Shown here: piece by piece, positions 35,191 through 44,798 of the stretch
Layout: each line of letters starts with the position of its first letter
Numbering within the stretch: the stretch's first letter is position 1
Origin: Paenalkalicoccus suaedae
GTDB lineage: Bacteria; Bacillota; Bacilli; Bacillales; Salisediminibacteriaceae
Direction of reading: 5' to 3'
DNA: 64,000 nt
Assembly: GCF_006965545.2 (NCBI RefSeq)
Contig: NZ_CP041372.2
Coordinates: forward strand, 1,798,001 to 1,862,000
Translations under genes and position numbers: made by a program
The notes under the pieces: model-generated
What the model saw: the letters and a program-made list of their open reading frames with translations, nothing else
What the model was told of the DNA's origin: nothing
Database searches by the model: none

Positions 35191-36489
35191 TTATTGTTTA
35201 GCTGTCTCTTTATCTAGATTCATTGATTCCATTGCGTCTTTAATACTCTCTTCAAGTACTGCTAGTCCTGACTGAAGGCCATCCTCATCAATGTTGATAG
35301 GAGGGAATAGCTTAAATACTTCGTCGTGTCCACCGGCAGTTTCCATAATTAATTGACGCTTGAATGCGTGCTCAGCAACTTTTTCACTGAAGCCTTCTAC
35401 ATCAGAATGGATGCCTTGCATAAGACCACGGCCTTTACGACGACCTTCCATCGCAGGGTACTTTTCGATCATATCATCTAAAAATGCTGTTACGGTATCA
35501 GCCTTATCCTGAATGCTTTTTTCGAAAGTAGGATCTTCCCAATACGTTAGCGCCTCCGTAGCAGTTACAAACGCCATGTTATTACCACGGAAAGTACCGT
35601 TGTGCTCACCAGGCTTCCACTGATCAAGCTCTGGTTTAATAAGTGTTAGTGCTAACGGTAGTCCATAGCCACCGATCGATTTTGATAAACAAACGATATC
35701 TGGTTTAATACCTGCTGGCTCGAATGAGAAGAAGGTACCTGTGCGTCCAACACCTGCTTGAACATCGTCAATGATCACTAAGATGCCCCACTCACGACAG
35801 ATTTTTTCGACGCGCTGTAACCATTCCATGCGAGCAGCATTAATTCCACCCTCACCTTGAACGGTTTCTAAGATGACAGCTGCAGGAATTGCTACGCCAC
35901 TTCCGTTATCTTCTAAGAAGCGTTCGAAGTAGTCGAGTGTATCCATGCTTTCGTCATTAACGAAGTTATCGTAAGGCATCGTCACTGTGTTATTTAAAGG
36001 AATTCCAGCACCGCGGCGCTTCATGGAATTACCTGTGACGGAAAGTGAGCCGATTGTCATCCCGTGGAAACCGTTAGTAAAGCTCACGATATCTGTTCTG
36101 CCAGTTACTTTGCGGGCAATCTTAAGGGCACTTTCGACTGTGTTTGTTCCAGTTGGACCTGGGAACATCACTTTGTATTCCATATTACGAGGCTTTAAGA
36201 TAACGTCGTTAAATTTATTTAAGAAATCGATCTTTGCTGTAGATGCCATATCTAGTGAATGAGTAATGCCATCGTCTAAGATGTACTCTACTAATTTCTT
36301 TTTCATGCTTGGTTCATTATGACCGTAATTCAGCGCACCTGCACCAGAGAAAAAATCAAGGTATTCCTTTCCAGCTTCATCCCACATCTTATATCCTTGT
36401 GCTTTAGTGAAAACTGTAGGGAAGCTTCTTACATAGCTTCTTACGCTTGATTCCAACTCATTGATAATGTCTAAATTATTAGTAGTCAT
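35191..36489 (-). CDS. ectB: Diaminobutyrate-2-oxoglutarate transaminase EctB
   Basis: EctB transaminates aspartate semialdehyde to 2,4-diaminobutyrate. The 432-residue class-III PLP aminotransferase shows [15 protein letters not shown], the cofactor Asp in [13 protein letters not shown] and the lysine in [13 protein letters not shown]. The frame extends to 36576, but ATG 36489 with GGAGGGG close upstream gives the normal [14 protein letters not shown] start; the longer form would overlap ectA. Aspartate semialdehyde supply comes from elsewhere. Confidence 0.95.
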   Translation of the reverse strand: MTTNNLDIINELESSVRSYVRSFPTVFTKAQGYKMWDEAGKEYLDFFSGAGALNYGHNEPSMKKKLVEYILDDGITHSLDMASTAKIDFLNKFNDVILKPRNMEYKVMFPGPTGTNTVESALKIARKVTGRTDIVSFTNGFHGMTIGSLSVTGNSMKRRGAGIPLNNTVTMPYDNFVNDESMDTLDYFERFLEDNGSGVAIPAAVILETVQGEGGINAARMEWLQRVEKICREWGILVIIDDVQAGVGRTGTFFSFEPAGIKPDIVCLSKSIGGYGLPLALTLIKPELDQWKPGEHNGTFRGNNMAFVTATEALTYWEDPTFEKSIQDKADTVTAFLDDMIEKYPAMEGRRKGRGLMQGIHSDVEGFSEKVAEHAFKRQLIMETAGGHDEVFKLFPPINIDEDGLQSGLAVLEESIKDAMESMNLDKETAKQ

Positions 36490-36526
36490 TAAATTAAACC
36501 CCTCCGAATTGTTTTTTGTTCTCGTT

Positions 36527-37036
36527 TTATTTTGAAAATGGACCGATACGATACGTATACTCAGCGTCGTGTTCATCGCCTGGGAAAACTTCTTCAGGAA
36601 ATGTCTCTGTTACACGATAGGTCGTATTCATTTGTTTGGCGAGCTTTTTAAACAATGCTTGAGAAGCGGTATTGTCTTTCGTAATGGTTGCTTCTAGGAA
36701 GTTGACTTCTTTACATGCTTCTCTACTAATTAGCTCTTTGAGCATCTTGTAGGCAACGCCTTTACCGCGTTGCGACGAGTCGACTCCGACCTGCCAAACG
36801 AAAATCACATCTGGGTGTTCGGGTTGAATAAAGCCAGTAATAAAACCAACAACTTCATCCTTTTCCTTTGCTACAACACAAGTCTCAGAGAAGTATTCTG
36901 CCATCATGATGTACTTGTAGACGGAGTTAAGATCGAGCGAGGTCTTCTTGGCTAACGCCCACATCCCTTGACCATCCTCTTTCGTAGGCTGGCTAAGTGT
37001 GAAAGTGTCTAAAACAGCCGTTGACTCTTTGGACAT
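36527..37036 (-). CDS. ectA: L-2,4-diaminobutyrate acetyltransferase EctA
   Basis: EctA acetylates diaminobutyrate using acetyl-CoA, the second ectoine step. The 169-residue GNAT protein has [18 protein letters not shown] near the start, the acetyl-CoA loop [13 protein letters not shown], and [19 protein letters not shown], all typical of EctA. The tail [20 protein letters not shown] matches well. Starts the ectABC operon; a good promoter with an adjacent palindrome lies about 80-125 bases upstream. Confidence 0.95.
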   Translation of the reverse strand: MSKESTAVLDTFTLSQPTKEDGQGMWALAKKTSLDLNSVYKYIMMAEYFSETCVVAKEKDEVVGFITGFIQPEHPDVIFVWQVGVDSSQRGKGVAYKMLKELISREACKEVNFLEATITKDNTASQALFKKLAKQMNTTYRVTETFPEEVFPGDEHDAEYTYRIGPFSK

Positions 37037-37116
37037 GATAGAATTACCACCTTTACTATTTAGTTGTTGAAGAAAACGTCTTCGACATTTTTATTACCCC
37101 GTTTGCAACACTTCTA

Positions 37117-37160
37117 ATCATAGGAATTATGAACTGATATGGCAAACGTGTTTAAACACG
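37117..37160 (-). promoter_or_regulatory. ectA promoter with upstream 14-bp palindrome
   Basis: On the minus strand, TTGCCA (37145-37140) and TATGAT (37122-37117) are 17 bases apart, a near-consensus sigma-A promoter with a leader of about 70 bases. The perfect palindrome CGTGTTTAAACACG (37147-37160) lies one base upstream of the -35, the place for a class-II-type activator or a repressor. The remaining 37161-37560 has no gene apart from the 21-bp array at 37440. Confidence 0.6.
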
Positions 37161-37418
37161 AAGAACTAGGAATTATATGGATCCTTATAGATAAGAGGGG
37201 ATAAGGTACCGATTAGTATGAATAACTCTCTAATAGTGACGTATAGTCTCTAATGCTCCGATCAGACAAAAGTCGCAGGGAATGTTAAAGCGAGTGTATC
37301 CGTTGGGAGCGTGGGTGTTTGAGAGATTATTTGCCGCAACTTATTCATTGTGAAAAAAAGTGAAATTCTTTTTAGTGGATGAGGATGAGGTAAGTGGGTC
37401 TCAAATAGATGAAGTGGT

Positions 37419-37523
37419 GCGAATCACCGGCGATATGAAGAGAAAGCACGAGGTTGTGCAGAGAAAGTTGCCAGAAGTGAGAAGCAAGTGGAAAGAAGTG
37501 ACGAGAAAGAGAAAATGGACGTG
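37419..37523. repeat. 21-bp periodic array A
   Basis: Four consecutive 21-base units (37440, 37461, 37482, 37503), three beginning GAGAAAG, each with a purine-rich body; a weaker fifth lies before. A 60-codon open frame (37360-37542) crosses the array and reads as heptads (RKHEVVQ, RKLPEVR, SKWKEVT), but it lacks a ribosome binding site, so the frame is probably a by-product of the period. Confidence 0.55.
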
Positions 37524-37552
37524 CAATCCGAAAGAAAGGTAGCAAATTTTAA

Positions 37553-37596
37553 ACACAAAAAAAGCCGAGACGAACATCGTGTTCTCGTCTCGGCTT
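37553..37596 (-). terminator. typA terminator
   Basis: AAGCCGAGACGA and TCGTCTCGGCTT arms with an 11-base loop, and a run of T on the minus strand. It starts 13 bases after the typA stop. Confidence 0.9.
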
Positions 37597-37609
37597 GTAC
37601 ACTTATAAA

Positions 37610-39448
37610 TTAGTTTTTAGCAGAAAGCTTTCTGCGCTTTTCTTCACGCTCACGCATTGCCTTGTCTAACACTTTCTTACGAAGGCGGATGGACTGAGGT
37701 GTTACTTCGCAGTACTCATCTTCGTTACAAAATTCAAGCGCTTCTTCTAAAGTTAGAAGACGTGGACGCTTCATTGTAACAGTTGCTTCCTTCGTTGCTG
37801 AACGGATGTTTGTTTGTGCCTTCATCTTCGTGATGTTAACTGTTAGGTCGTTATCACGCGTGTTTTCTCCAACGATCATGCCTTCATAAATATCTGTACC
37901 AGGCTCTACGAATAGAGTACCACGGTCTTCAATTTGAAGCATGCCGTAACCAGTAGCTTTTCCTGTCTCCATAGAAACAAGTACGCCTTGACGACGTCCG
38001 CCAACATAGCCTTGAGCAAGTGGACGATAGCTATCGTAGCTATGGTTTAGAATTCCGTAACCCTTTGTTTGGGACATGAATTCCGTTGTGTATCCAATAA
38101 GACCACGTGATGGGACTAAGAACTCTAAGCGAACTTGGCCGTCACCTTTGTTGATCATATTTTGCATTTCACCTTTACGCTCACCTAATGATTCCATAAC
38201 AGATCCAGTGTACTCTTCAGGAACGTCTACTTGTACGTTCTCGTAAGGCTCACATGCTGCGCCATCGACGTTACGGATGATTACTTCTGGTTTTGAAACC
38301 TGAAGCTCATAGCCTTCACGACGTAGGTTTTCGATAAGAATAGATAAGTGAAGCTCTCCACGTCCAGATACTGTCCATGCATCAGGGGAAGAAGTTGGCT
38401 CAACGCGTAAGCTTACATCTGTTTCAACTTGCGTTAACAGACGTGCTTCAATTTTACGGCTCGTTACGTGATCGCCTTCGCGTCCAGCAAACGGGCTGTT
38501 GTTAACTAAGAATGTCATTTGAAGCGTAGGCTCATCAATACGAACTGCATCAAGTGCTTCAATATGAGATGGAGGGCAAATGGTGTCACCAACCATGATA
38601 TCTTCTACACCTGACATAGCGATTAAATCACCAGCTCGTGCTACTTCGATTTCTTCACGCTTAAGACCTAAGAATCCGAACATTTTTGTGATACGGAAGT
38701 TCTTAACTGTTCCATCAGGCTGTACTAAAGAAGCTTGGTCACCGCGCTTTAACGTTCCGCGGAAAACACGACCGATACCGATACGACCTAGGTAGTCGTT
38801 ATAATCAAGCATCGTAACCTGGAATTGGAATGGCTCGTCGCCATTGTCAACAGGTGCTGGAACAGATTCAACAATCGTCTCAAATAGAGCCTTCATGTTT
38901 TCGTCCTGCTCTTCAGGATTTAAACTTGCTGTACCGTTAATTGCGGAAGCATATACAATTGGGAACTCAAGCTGATTATCGTCTGCGCCAAGCTCAATAA
39001 AGAGGTCTAATACTTCATCGACAACCTCATCAGGGCGTGCCGCTGGACGGTCAATTTTATTTACAACGACTACTGGAGTCAGCTTTTGCTCAAGCGCTTT
39101 TTTTAGTACGAAGCGCGTTTGTGGCATACAGCCTTCAAAAGCATCGACAACGAGTAATACGCCATCAACCATCTTTAAAATACGTTCTACCTCTCCACCA
39201 AAGTCGGCGTGACCAGGTGTGTCTAAAATATTGATCAGCTTGTCCTCAAAACGAACGGCAGTGTTCTTCGCTAAGATCGTAATACCGCGTTCCTTCTCTA
39301 GATCGTTGTTATCCATTGCGCGTTCTTGAACCTGCTCATTGTCGCGGAAAGTACCGGACTGCTGTAACAGCTGGTCAACTAACGTCGTTTTACCATGGTC
39401 AACGTGGGCAATAATCGCGATATTGCGTAAGTCATTACGTACATTCAT
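37610..39448 (-). CDS. typA: Ribosome-associated GTPase TypA/BipA
   Basis: Translational GTPase of 612 residues that binds 70S/50S ribosomes and helps large-subunit assembly under stress and cold. The G1 loop [15 protein letters not shown]2 [13 protein letters not shown]3 [14 protein letters not shown] and G4 [12 protein letters not shown] are all present, followed by the EF-G-like domains III and V and the TypA-specific C-terminal domain ([31 protein letters not shown]-like region). The end ([20 protein letters not shown]) is basic. Its ribosome binding site is AGGAGT. Confidence 0.96.
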   Translation of the reverse strand: MNVRNDLRNIAIIAHVDHGKTTLVDQLLQQSGTFRDNEQVQERAMDNNDLEKERGITILAKNTAVRFEDKLINILDTPGHADFGGEVERILKMVDGVLLVVDAFEGCMPQTRFVLKKALEQKLTPVVVVNKIDRPAARPDEVVDEVLDLFIELGADDNQLEFPIVYASAINGTASLNPEEQDENMKALFETIVESVPAPVDNGDEPFQFQVTMLDYNDYLGRIGIGRVFRGTLKRGDQASLVQPDGTVKNFRITKMFGFLGLKREEIEVARAGDLIAMSGVEDIMVGDTICPPSHIEALDAVRIDEPTLQMTFLVNNSPFAGREGDHVTSRKIEARLLTQVETDVSLRVEPTSSPDAWTVSGRGELHLSILIENLRREGYELQVSKPEVIIRNVDGAACEPYENVQVDVPEEYTGSVMESLGERKGEMQNMINKGDGQVRLEFLVPSRGLIGYTTEFMSQTKGYGILNHSYDSYRPLAQGYVGGRRQGVLVSMETGKATGYGMLQIEDRGTLFVEPGTDIYEGMIVGENTRDNDLTVNITKMKAQTNIRSATKEATVTMKRPRLLTLEEALEFCNEDEYCEVTPQSIRLRKKVLDKAMREREEKRRKLSAKN

Positions 39449-39528
39449 TGTTTAAAAAACTCCTGTCCTCGCTAATTTCTACATCTGATCAAATATATCA
39501 TACTAATTCAAAAATAGCACGTTTCATT

Positions 39529-40803
39529 TTAATGAAGAAGGGTATTTAAGATTGGTTGCGCTTTCGTTTGCCCATTTCCTTTAATTCGGTATTTTGTCGA
39601 TGTTAAAGCAGGGAGACCCATTGGTCCACGTACGTGCAACTTTTGTGTGCTTATACCAACTTCTGCCCCAAATCCGAACTCAATTCCATCGGTAAAGCGA
39701 GTAGAGGCATTATGATACACGCAAGCTGCATCAATGGCATTCATAAAGTAGACAACGCTATTTTCGTCTTCTGACAAAATAGCCTCCGAATGCTTCGTGC
39801 CATAGGTGTCGATATGATCCACGGCCTCTTCAACAGAATCAACAACTTTAATTGGTAACGTAAGTGATAAAAACTCTGTGTCAAAATCATCCTCTAAGAG
39901 CGGTACTATCCTCTCATCAATCGCCCTTGCCCGCTCATCTCCGCGGACTGTCACCTTATTTAATAATAAATCATCCATCAAACACGATAAGTGCTTAGAC
40001 GCCCAATCCTTATGCACGAGAAGCGTTTCAAGCGCATTACAAACGGAAGGTCGCTGCGCTTTTGCATCTACAATCACAGAGCGTGAAAGGGTCACATCTG
40101 CCGATTCGTCTACATACATATGACAGTTGCCAGCCCCGGTTTCGATCACAGGCACGGACGACTCTCGAACAACCAGATCAATCAGCTTTTTACCCCCTCG
40201 TGGAATAATCACGTCTACAAATTCCTTTGCATGAAACAAATATTTCGTTGCTTCGCGATCAGGTGATTCAATTAACGAGATTGTATCCTCCGGTAATTCC
40301 GTATCAGCTAAAGCCTGTTTCATAATCGCGACGAGCTTTTTATTCGAGTGAATCGTAGAAGTGCTACCTCGAAGAATGACGCTATTTCCTGTTTTAATAC
40401 TAAGCACCGCGATATCGACCGTGACATTCGGTCTCGCTTCGTAAATGGTTGCGATACACCCAAGAGGGACACGAACTTCTTCAATTACAAGTCCATTAGG
40501 TCTGGCATTTGTGGATACCGTTTCTTGGAGTGGGGAGGAGAGACCGATAACGTCGTAGATCGACTGAACAATCCCAGCTAAGCGCTCCTCCGTAAGTGTT
40601 AAACGATCAATCAGCGCTTCTTGAAGCTGATTCTTTTTGGCCTCTGCAATGTCTTGATGATTCGCCGAAAGGATATCCGTTACGTTTGCTTGAATTGCTT
40701 CAGCTATTCGTTCAAGTGCAAAATCTCGTGCATCATTTGATACTAAGGCAACCTTTTTTGACGCAACTTTACTTCGTTTCGCTTTTTCCTGGACCTCTGT
40801 CAT
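39529..40803 (-). CDS. proA: Glutamate-5-semialdehyde dehydrogenase (gamma-glutamyl phosphate reductase) ProA
   Basis: ProA reduces gamma-glutamyl phosphate with NADPH in proline synthesis. The 424-residue protein has the ALDH-like nucleotide region GCIATIYEARPNVTVDIAVL, the catalytic cysteine in AQRPSVCNALETLLV and the family end LHVRGPMGLPALTSTKY. It follows proB by 15 bases, with AAGGAGG before ATG 40803. Proline synthesis is both housekeeping and osmoprotective in such hosts; control appears to come from the T-box leader ahead of proB. Confidence 0.95.
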   Translation of the reverse strand: MTEVQEKAKRSKVASKKVALVSNDARDFALERIAEAIQANVTDILSANHQDIAEAKKNQLQEALIDRLTLTEERLAGIVQSIYDVIGLSSPLQETVSTNARPNGLVIEEVRVPLGCIATIYEARPNVTVDIAVLSIKTGNSVILRGSTSTIHSNKKLVAIMKQALADTELPEDTISLIESPDREATKYLFHAKEFVDVIIPRGGKKLIDLVVRESSVPVIETGAGNCHMYVDESADVTLSRSVIVDAKAQRPSVCNALETLLVHKDWASKHLSCLMDDLLLNKVTVRGDERARAIDERIVPLLEDDFDTEFLSLTLPIKVVDSVEEAVDHIDTYGTKHSEAILSEDENSVVYFMNAIDAACVYHNASTRFTDGIEFGFGAEVGISTQKLHVRGPMGLPALTSTKYRIKGNGQTKAQPILNTLLH

Positions 40804-40818
40804 GATAAAGCCTCCTTT

Positions 40819-41883
40819 TTACGAATACGTGATCCATTGATCCCGATGAATAATGACTTGATTTTCTTTGGAAGAAAGAGCAGTTAAATCTTCGGAGCTG
40901 ACTTGCGTTTTACCTTTACCTAAAAGTTCGCCGTCTAGACTGTACACTGTGACGACATCATCTCGTGAGAAGGTGCCTTTTATATGATCGATCCCAACAG
41001 CAAGCAAGCTTTTTTTACGTTCGATCATCGCTTCCTTTGCGCCATTATCAATAAAGAGTTCGCCTGCGTGCTTGGAATGAACGGCAATCCACTGCTTCGA
41101 TGTCTTCATCACACCAGTAGTTGGACTAGGTAGGTAAGTGCCCTTACCATCTCCTTTTATGATCGATAAAAGCGACGTCTCTGCTTTTAATGTGCTGATA
41201 TAGGCAGTGACACCAAATTGGTGAGCCAGTGTCGCAGCAGAGAGTTTCGCGCGCATTCCGCCTGTCCCAACCTTCGTCGTCGTTTCTTCCGCTTGAGCAA
41301 ACAGGTCGTCCGTAATCTCTGTAATGGTGTCATACTTTTTAGCATCCGGATTCGTTTGCGGGTTGGCGCTATACACACCGTCTGTATCTGTGAAGAGGAT
41401 GACGTGAGTAGCATGAACCATGCCGCCTACAAGTGCCGCTAGTCGGTCATTGTCGCCAAACGTTAATTCTTCGATAGCAGTAGAATCATTTTCGTTTATA
41501 ATAGGAATAACGTGACGCTTGATTAATTCTGTGATGGTTGCATAGACGTTCTTATACTGCTCTTCGCGATACAAATCACTGCGAGAAACTAAGAGTTGGG
41601 CTGCAGTCATATCGTACGCTTTAAAATGCGTGTGATATCGCTCCATTAAAAGTGTTTGTCCAACTGCAGCGGCAGCTTGCTTTCCATGAACGGTGACGGG
41701 TCTTGTTTGATAGCCGACTTGCTTAAAGCCTGCTGCAACGGCACCTGACGTAACAAGTATAATATCAGCATGATCGCGCGCTTTTGCAATAAACGTGACA
41801 ACCTCTTGTAATTTTTGATCGTCAAGCTCTCCATTAGGTGTCGTTAATGAACTACTACCAATTTTTAATACGATTCGTTCCAC
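40819..41883 (-). CDS. proB: Glutamate 5-kinase ProB with PUA domain
   Basis: ProB phosphorylates glutamate for proline synthesis. The 354 residues contain the amino-acid kinase domain (IVLKIGSSSLT, ILVTSGAVAAGF, IINENDSTAIEE, KVGTGGMRAKLSAA) and a C-terminal PUA domain from about 265. GTG 41883 is preceded by AGGAGGGA. It lies directly behind a T-box leader, so expression should respond to uncharged tRNA-Pro, which marks it as the anabolic rather than the salt-induced kinase. Confidence 0.95.
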   Translation of the reverse strand: MERIVLKIGSSSLTTPNGELDDQKLQEVVTFIAKARDHADIILVTSGAVAAGFKQVGYQTRPVTVHGKQAAAAVGQTLLMERYHTHFKAYDMTAAQLLVSRSDLYREEQYKNVYATITELIKRHVIPIINENDSTAIEELTFGDNDRLAALVGGMVHATHVILFTDTDGVYSANPQTNPDAKKYDTITEITDDLFAQAEETTTKVGTGGMRAKLSAATLAHQFGVTAYISTLKAETSLLSIIKGDGKGTYLPSPTTGVMKTSKQWIAVHSKHAGELFIDNGAKEAMIERKKSLLAVGIDHIKGTFSRDDVVTVYSLDGELLGKGKTQVSSEDLTALSSKENQVIIHRDQWITYS

Positions 41884-41903
41884 GAATCATCCCTCCTAAA
41901 AAT

Positions 41904-42105
41904 AAAAAAACCTCGCCCTTATAAAAAAGGACGAAGAGATCTCCGCGGTACCACCTTTGTTGGTTTAAAACCCAGCTTAAAGGACAATTAACGCTTGCCG
42001 CACGATTATGATAAACTAGAGCAGGTTCGGTATGTGAGGCCTTATAGATCCTTGCAGCCTGTTGGGATCTACTCTCTTAAAGACAGTCATACCTACTATT
42101 CTCTA
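41904..42105 (-). ncRNA. T-box riboswitch leader (proline) before proBA
   Basis: On the minus strand the T-box motif GGTGGTACCGCG (41954-41943) is followed by a terminator hairpin CTTCGTCC/GGGCGAGG with T7 ending at 41904. Upstream lies a long folded stem-I region with an AGTAG segment and GAACCTGC. CCT at 42025-42023, followed by a purine, is the likely proline specifier. The terminator ends 20 bases before the proB start. The core motif and terminator are seen directly; the specifier choice is inference supported by the proBA context. Confidence 0.88.
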
Positions 42106-42197
42106 CATAATAATATTACCTTATTATTTATACTTTTAGAGGTAATGTCAAGGAATAATTGCACAATTCTAAAAACAATTTAAAGAGGGGATTATGG

Positions 42198-42791
42198 ATG
42201 CAAACGACTGTAAAAAAGCGTGATACACTTCTTCGAATGTTATTTATTTGTTTTGGAGCGCTCGTCTTATTTGGCCCATCGTTCCTGCTATTACTCACGC
42301 AGTGGATATGGTTTAGTCATGATTCTATTTGGTTTGTTGGCGCGCATTCCTCTTCATATATTTTACTTACAGCAGGATTTTTGTTCTTGCCAATTGGACT
42401 TTTAGCTTATTTTTATTTTAGAACGAAGGTAACGATACACATGCTAAGAGGGTACACCGTTTATTTAGTAGTGAGCTTGATTGGATTTATTTGCTTAAGC
42501 GCGGTCGCGCTTAATTCCTATTACTACATTACGGATCGTGGCATCACCTTTTCATCCATAAGCATGGTTGGAGAAAGGGAGATTCCTTGGAGTTCGATTG
42601 ACACGCTTGAGGTGTGGATGACGGAAGAGACAGATGCGCAAGCAAATCACTACGTGTTAATGAGAGGGGAAGAGCAGGTATATCGATTTGAGGCGACGTC
42701 CTATACGAATCGCCATCGCGATCGAATGTTTAGAATGGTTACACTTACGCGCGGAGAAGTGAAATTTGTATACGAAGAAGAGGGAGAATAG
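42198..42791 (+). CDS. Membrane protein with C-terminal PH-like domain
   Basis: The 197-residue protein has three hydrophobic segments (about residues 15-37, 50-72 and 85-108) followed by a soluble part: YYYITDRGITFSSISMVGER, EIPWSSIDTLEVWM and GEEQVYRFEATSYTNR. The GI..S....G..EIPWS.I pattern is that of bacterial PH-like (bPH) domains. ATG 42198 has AGAGGGGA at 42184-42191; the frame extends upstream to 42159 without support. It is divergent from proBA. Function unknown. Confidence 0.7.
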   Translation: MQTTVKKRDTLLRMLFICFGALVLFGPSFLLLLTQWIWFSHDSIWFVGAHSSSYILLTAGFLFLPIGLLAYFYFRTKVTIHMLRGYTVYLVVSLIGFICLSAVALNSYYYITDRGITFSSISMVGEREIPWSSIDTLEVWMTEETDAQANHYVLMRGEEQVYRFEATSYTNRHRDRMFRMVTLTRGEVKFVYEEEGE

Positions 42792-42806
42792 CGCTCCCTC
42801 TTCTGT

Positions 42807-44168
42807 TTAGTTAATTAATGATTGAAGTGGTGCAGGGATTCGGCCACCGCGATTAATAAAGCGATCAGATCCGAATGGATTCATCGCAATAATCGGAGCA
42901 CGACCTAGTAATCCGCCGAACTCGACCATGTCACCTTCTTGTTTACCTGGCACAGGAATAACGCGCACGGCCGTCGTCTTTTTATTGATCATTCCAATAG
43001 CCATTTCGTCCGCAATCATTCCAGAAATAGAAGCGGCAGAGGCGTCACCTGTGATCGCGATCATATCAAGACCAACAGAGCATACACACGTCATCGCTTC
43101 TAGTTTAGAAAGGGTAAGTGCGCCATCTTCGATTCCTTTAATCATACCGTTGTCTTCACTAACCGGAATAAATGCTCCGCTTAAGCCACCAACGTAAGAG
43201 CTCGCCATGGCGCCACCCTTTTTGACAGCATCATTCATTAAAGCAAGTGCTGCGATCGTACCGTGCGTACCGACACGCTCGAGTCCGATCTCCTCAAGAA
43301 TTTCCGCCACGCTATCGTTCATCGCATTTGTCGGTGCTAATGAGAGATCCATGATACCAAATGGCACCTCTAAGCGTTCTGCTACCACTCGTCCGATTTG
43401 CTCTCCTGCGCGAGTGATTTTAAATGCTGTCTTTTTGATTACTTCTGAAACTTCGCCTAAGTCTGCATCAGGATAACGACGAAGCGCATGCAAGACAACG
43501 CCAGGACCAGAGACACCTACGTTTAACACAACTTCTCCTTCACCAGCACCGTGGAAGGCACCAGCCATAAAGGGATTATCTTCAACAGGGTTACAGAATA
43601 CAACAAGCTTTGCATTCGCGATTCCGTTTTGATCTTTTGTCAGCTCCGCACCTTCTTTAATGATTTCCCCTAAACGTTTGACGCCGTTCATGTTGATTCC
43701 GGAACGAGTTGTCGCTACAGAGACAGATCCGCACACGCGGTTCGTATCACTTAGGGCTTCTGCTAATGCATCTAGTAAGACAGTGTCTCCTTTAGTTTCG
43801 CCTTTATGAATAAGCGCACTGAATCCACCGATAAAGTCTACTCCTAGCTCACTTGCAGCCTTATCTAGCGTTTTAGCAAGTAAAATAGCATCCTCTCTCG
43901 TAGCACTACCTAGTAGTTCAGCAGCTGGCGTGATGGAGATACGCTTGTTGACGATCGGAATACCATATTCGTCTGCGACTTGCTCCGCCGTTTTTGTAAG
44001 GTCTTTTGCATAGGACGTTATCTTTTTATACACAGCATCTCTCATATGCTCTTGATCATGTGAGATACAGTCTCGTAGGCTGATACCCATTGTTACCGTG
44101 CGAATATCCAGCTTCTCCATTTGAATCATGCGTATGGTTTCTTGAATTTCTTGAAATGCTAAGCTCAT
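42807..44168 (-). CDS. UPF0210 (PFL-like) family protein
   Basis: The 453-residue protein matches UPF0210 along its length: [45 protein letters not shown]-like [20 protein letters not shown] and [20 protein letters not shown]. It has a pyruvate-formate-lyase-like fold but no radical glycine loop, and its reaction is not established. It nearly always follows a small ACT-domain partner, as here (12 bases). AGGAGG is seven bases before the ATG. The upstream glycine riboswitch suggests a link to glycine or one-carbon metabolism. Confidence 0.88.
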   Translation of the reverse strand: MSLAFQEIQETIRMIQMEKLDIRTVTMGISLRDCISHDQEHMRDAVYKKITSYAKDLTKTAEQVADEYGIPIVNKRISITPAAELLGSATREDAILLAKTLDKAASELGVDFIGGFSALIHKGETKGDTVLLDALAEALSDTNRVCGSVSVATTRSGINMNGVKRLGEIIKEGAELTKDQNGIANAKLVVFCNPVEDNPFMAGAFHGAGEGEVVLNVGVSGPGVVLHALRRYPDADLGEVSEVIKKTAFKITRAGEQIGRVVAERLEVPFGIMDLSLAPTNAMNDSVAEILEEIGLERVGTHGTIAALALMNDAVKKGGAMASSYVGGLSGAFIPVSEDNGMIKGIEDGALTLSKLEAMTCVCSVGLDMIAITGDASAASISGMIADEMAIGMINKKTTAVRVIPVPGKQEGDMVEFGGLLGRAPIIAMNPFGSDRFINRGGRIPAPLQSLIN

Positions 44169-44180
44169 AGTATCCTCCTA

Positions 44181-44456
44181 TTAAATGCGGTGCATAGAGC
44201 CGAATAGCTCTTCTCGTTGCATGTCAATTTTAAGCTTCATCTCTTCACTAATTGTATCTAGATTATCGTGGAGGCGGTGGAAATCCTCTACGTCCGAAAT
44301 GTCGATAAGCATCATCATCGTAAAGAAGTCTTGTAAGATCGTTTGAGAGATATCAAGCACGTTTACATCATTCTCTGCAAGCATCGTTGTTACTTTCGCT
44401 ATAATACCAACCTGGTCTTTCCCTACTACTGAAATTACTGCACGTTTTTGTTCCAT
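44181..44456 (-). CDS. ACT-domain protein, UPF0237 family
   Basis: A 91-residue single ACT domain: RAVISVVGKDQVGIIAKVTT, MLAENDVNVLDISQTI, DFFTMMMLIDI. It is related to the GcvR-type ACT proteins that sense small amino acids. ATG 44456 is chosen because MEQKRAVISV is the family start; the frame runs on to 44537 but that part lies over the riboswitch expression platform. First gene of the two-gene operon with UPF0210. Confidence 0.88.
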   Translation of the reverse strand: MEQKRAVISVVGKDQVGIIAKVTTMLAENDVNVLDISQTILQDFFTMMMLIDISDVEDFHRLHDNLDTISEEMKLKIDMQREELFGSMHRI

Positions 44457-44540
44457 TTTGCTGTCACTACCTTCTCGTTTTAATATGAAGTCTTCTTGAT
44501 GCACAAAAAAAGAGACAAGGGTTGTCCCTAATCTCAACAG

Positions 44541-44564
44541 AAAAAAACCGGCTCCATGCCGATC
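44541..44564 (-). terminator. Riboswitch expression-platform terminator
   Basis: On the minus strand GATCGGC, loop ATGGA, GCCGGTT, then T7, directly after the glycine aptamer. Seven pairs including G.U. Confidence 0.7.
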
Positions 44565-44667
44565 GTTTCTGTCCTTGTGCCTGAGATTATGAACCCTTCG
44601 GCGTCGCTTAGATGCGAACTCTCCAGAATTTGCTCCCGCAGTAGTGACCCACTGCGCTCATCGCTCG
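44565..44667 (-). ncRNA. Glycine riboswitch, single aptamer
   Basis: Reading the minus strand: GGAGAGTTC (44623-44615), then CGCCGAAGGG (about 44604-44595), then CTCAGGCACAAGGACAGAAA (44584-44565). These are the conserved elements of the gcvT-type glycine aptamer in correct order and spacing. Only one aptamer is seen, followed at once by a terminator, so it is a singlet switch. It precedes the ACT/UPF0210 operon rather than gcvT. Confidence 0.88.
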
Positions 44668-44798
44668 TATTAATTTAACTAAACGTATCAGTTTTCTAAA
44701 TGCTAGTCAAGGGAATGAGAAATTAATATCACTGTAATAGCAACCATTATAAGACCGTGATATGATCAAGTTATTGTAACTGACAGAGGATGATCAAG

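Noticed and set aside
37360-37542. 60-codon open frame reading MKFFLVDEDEVSGSQIDEVV
   Set aside because: No ribosome binding site. Its repeated heptads follow from the 21-bp DNA period; three other arrays with the same period include stops.
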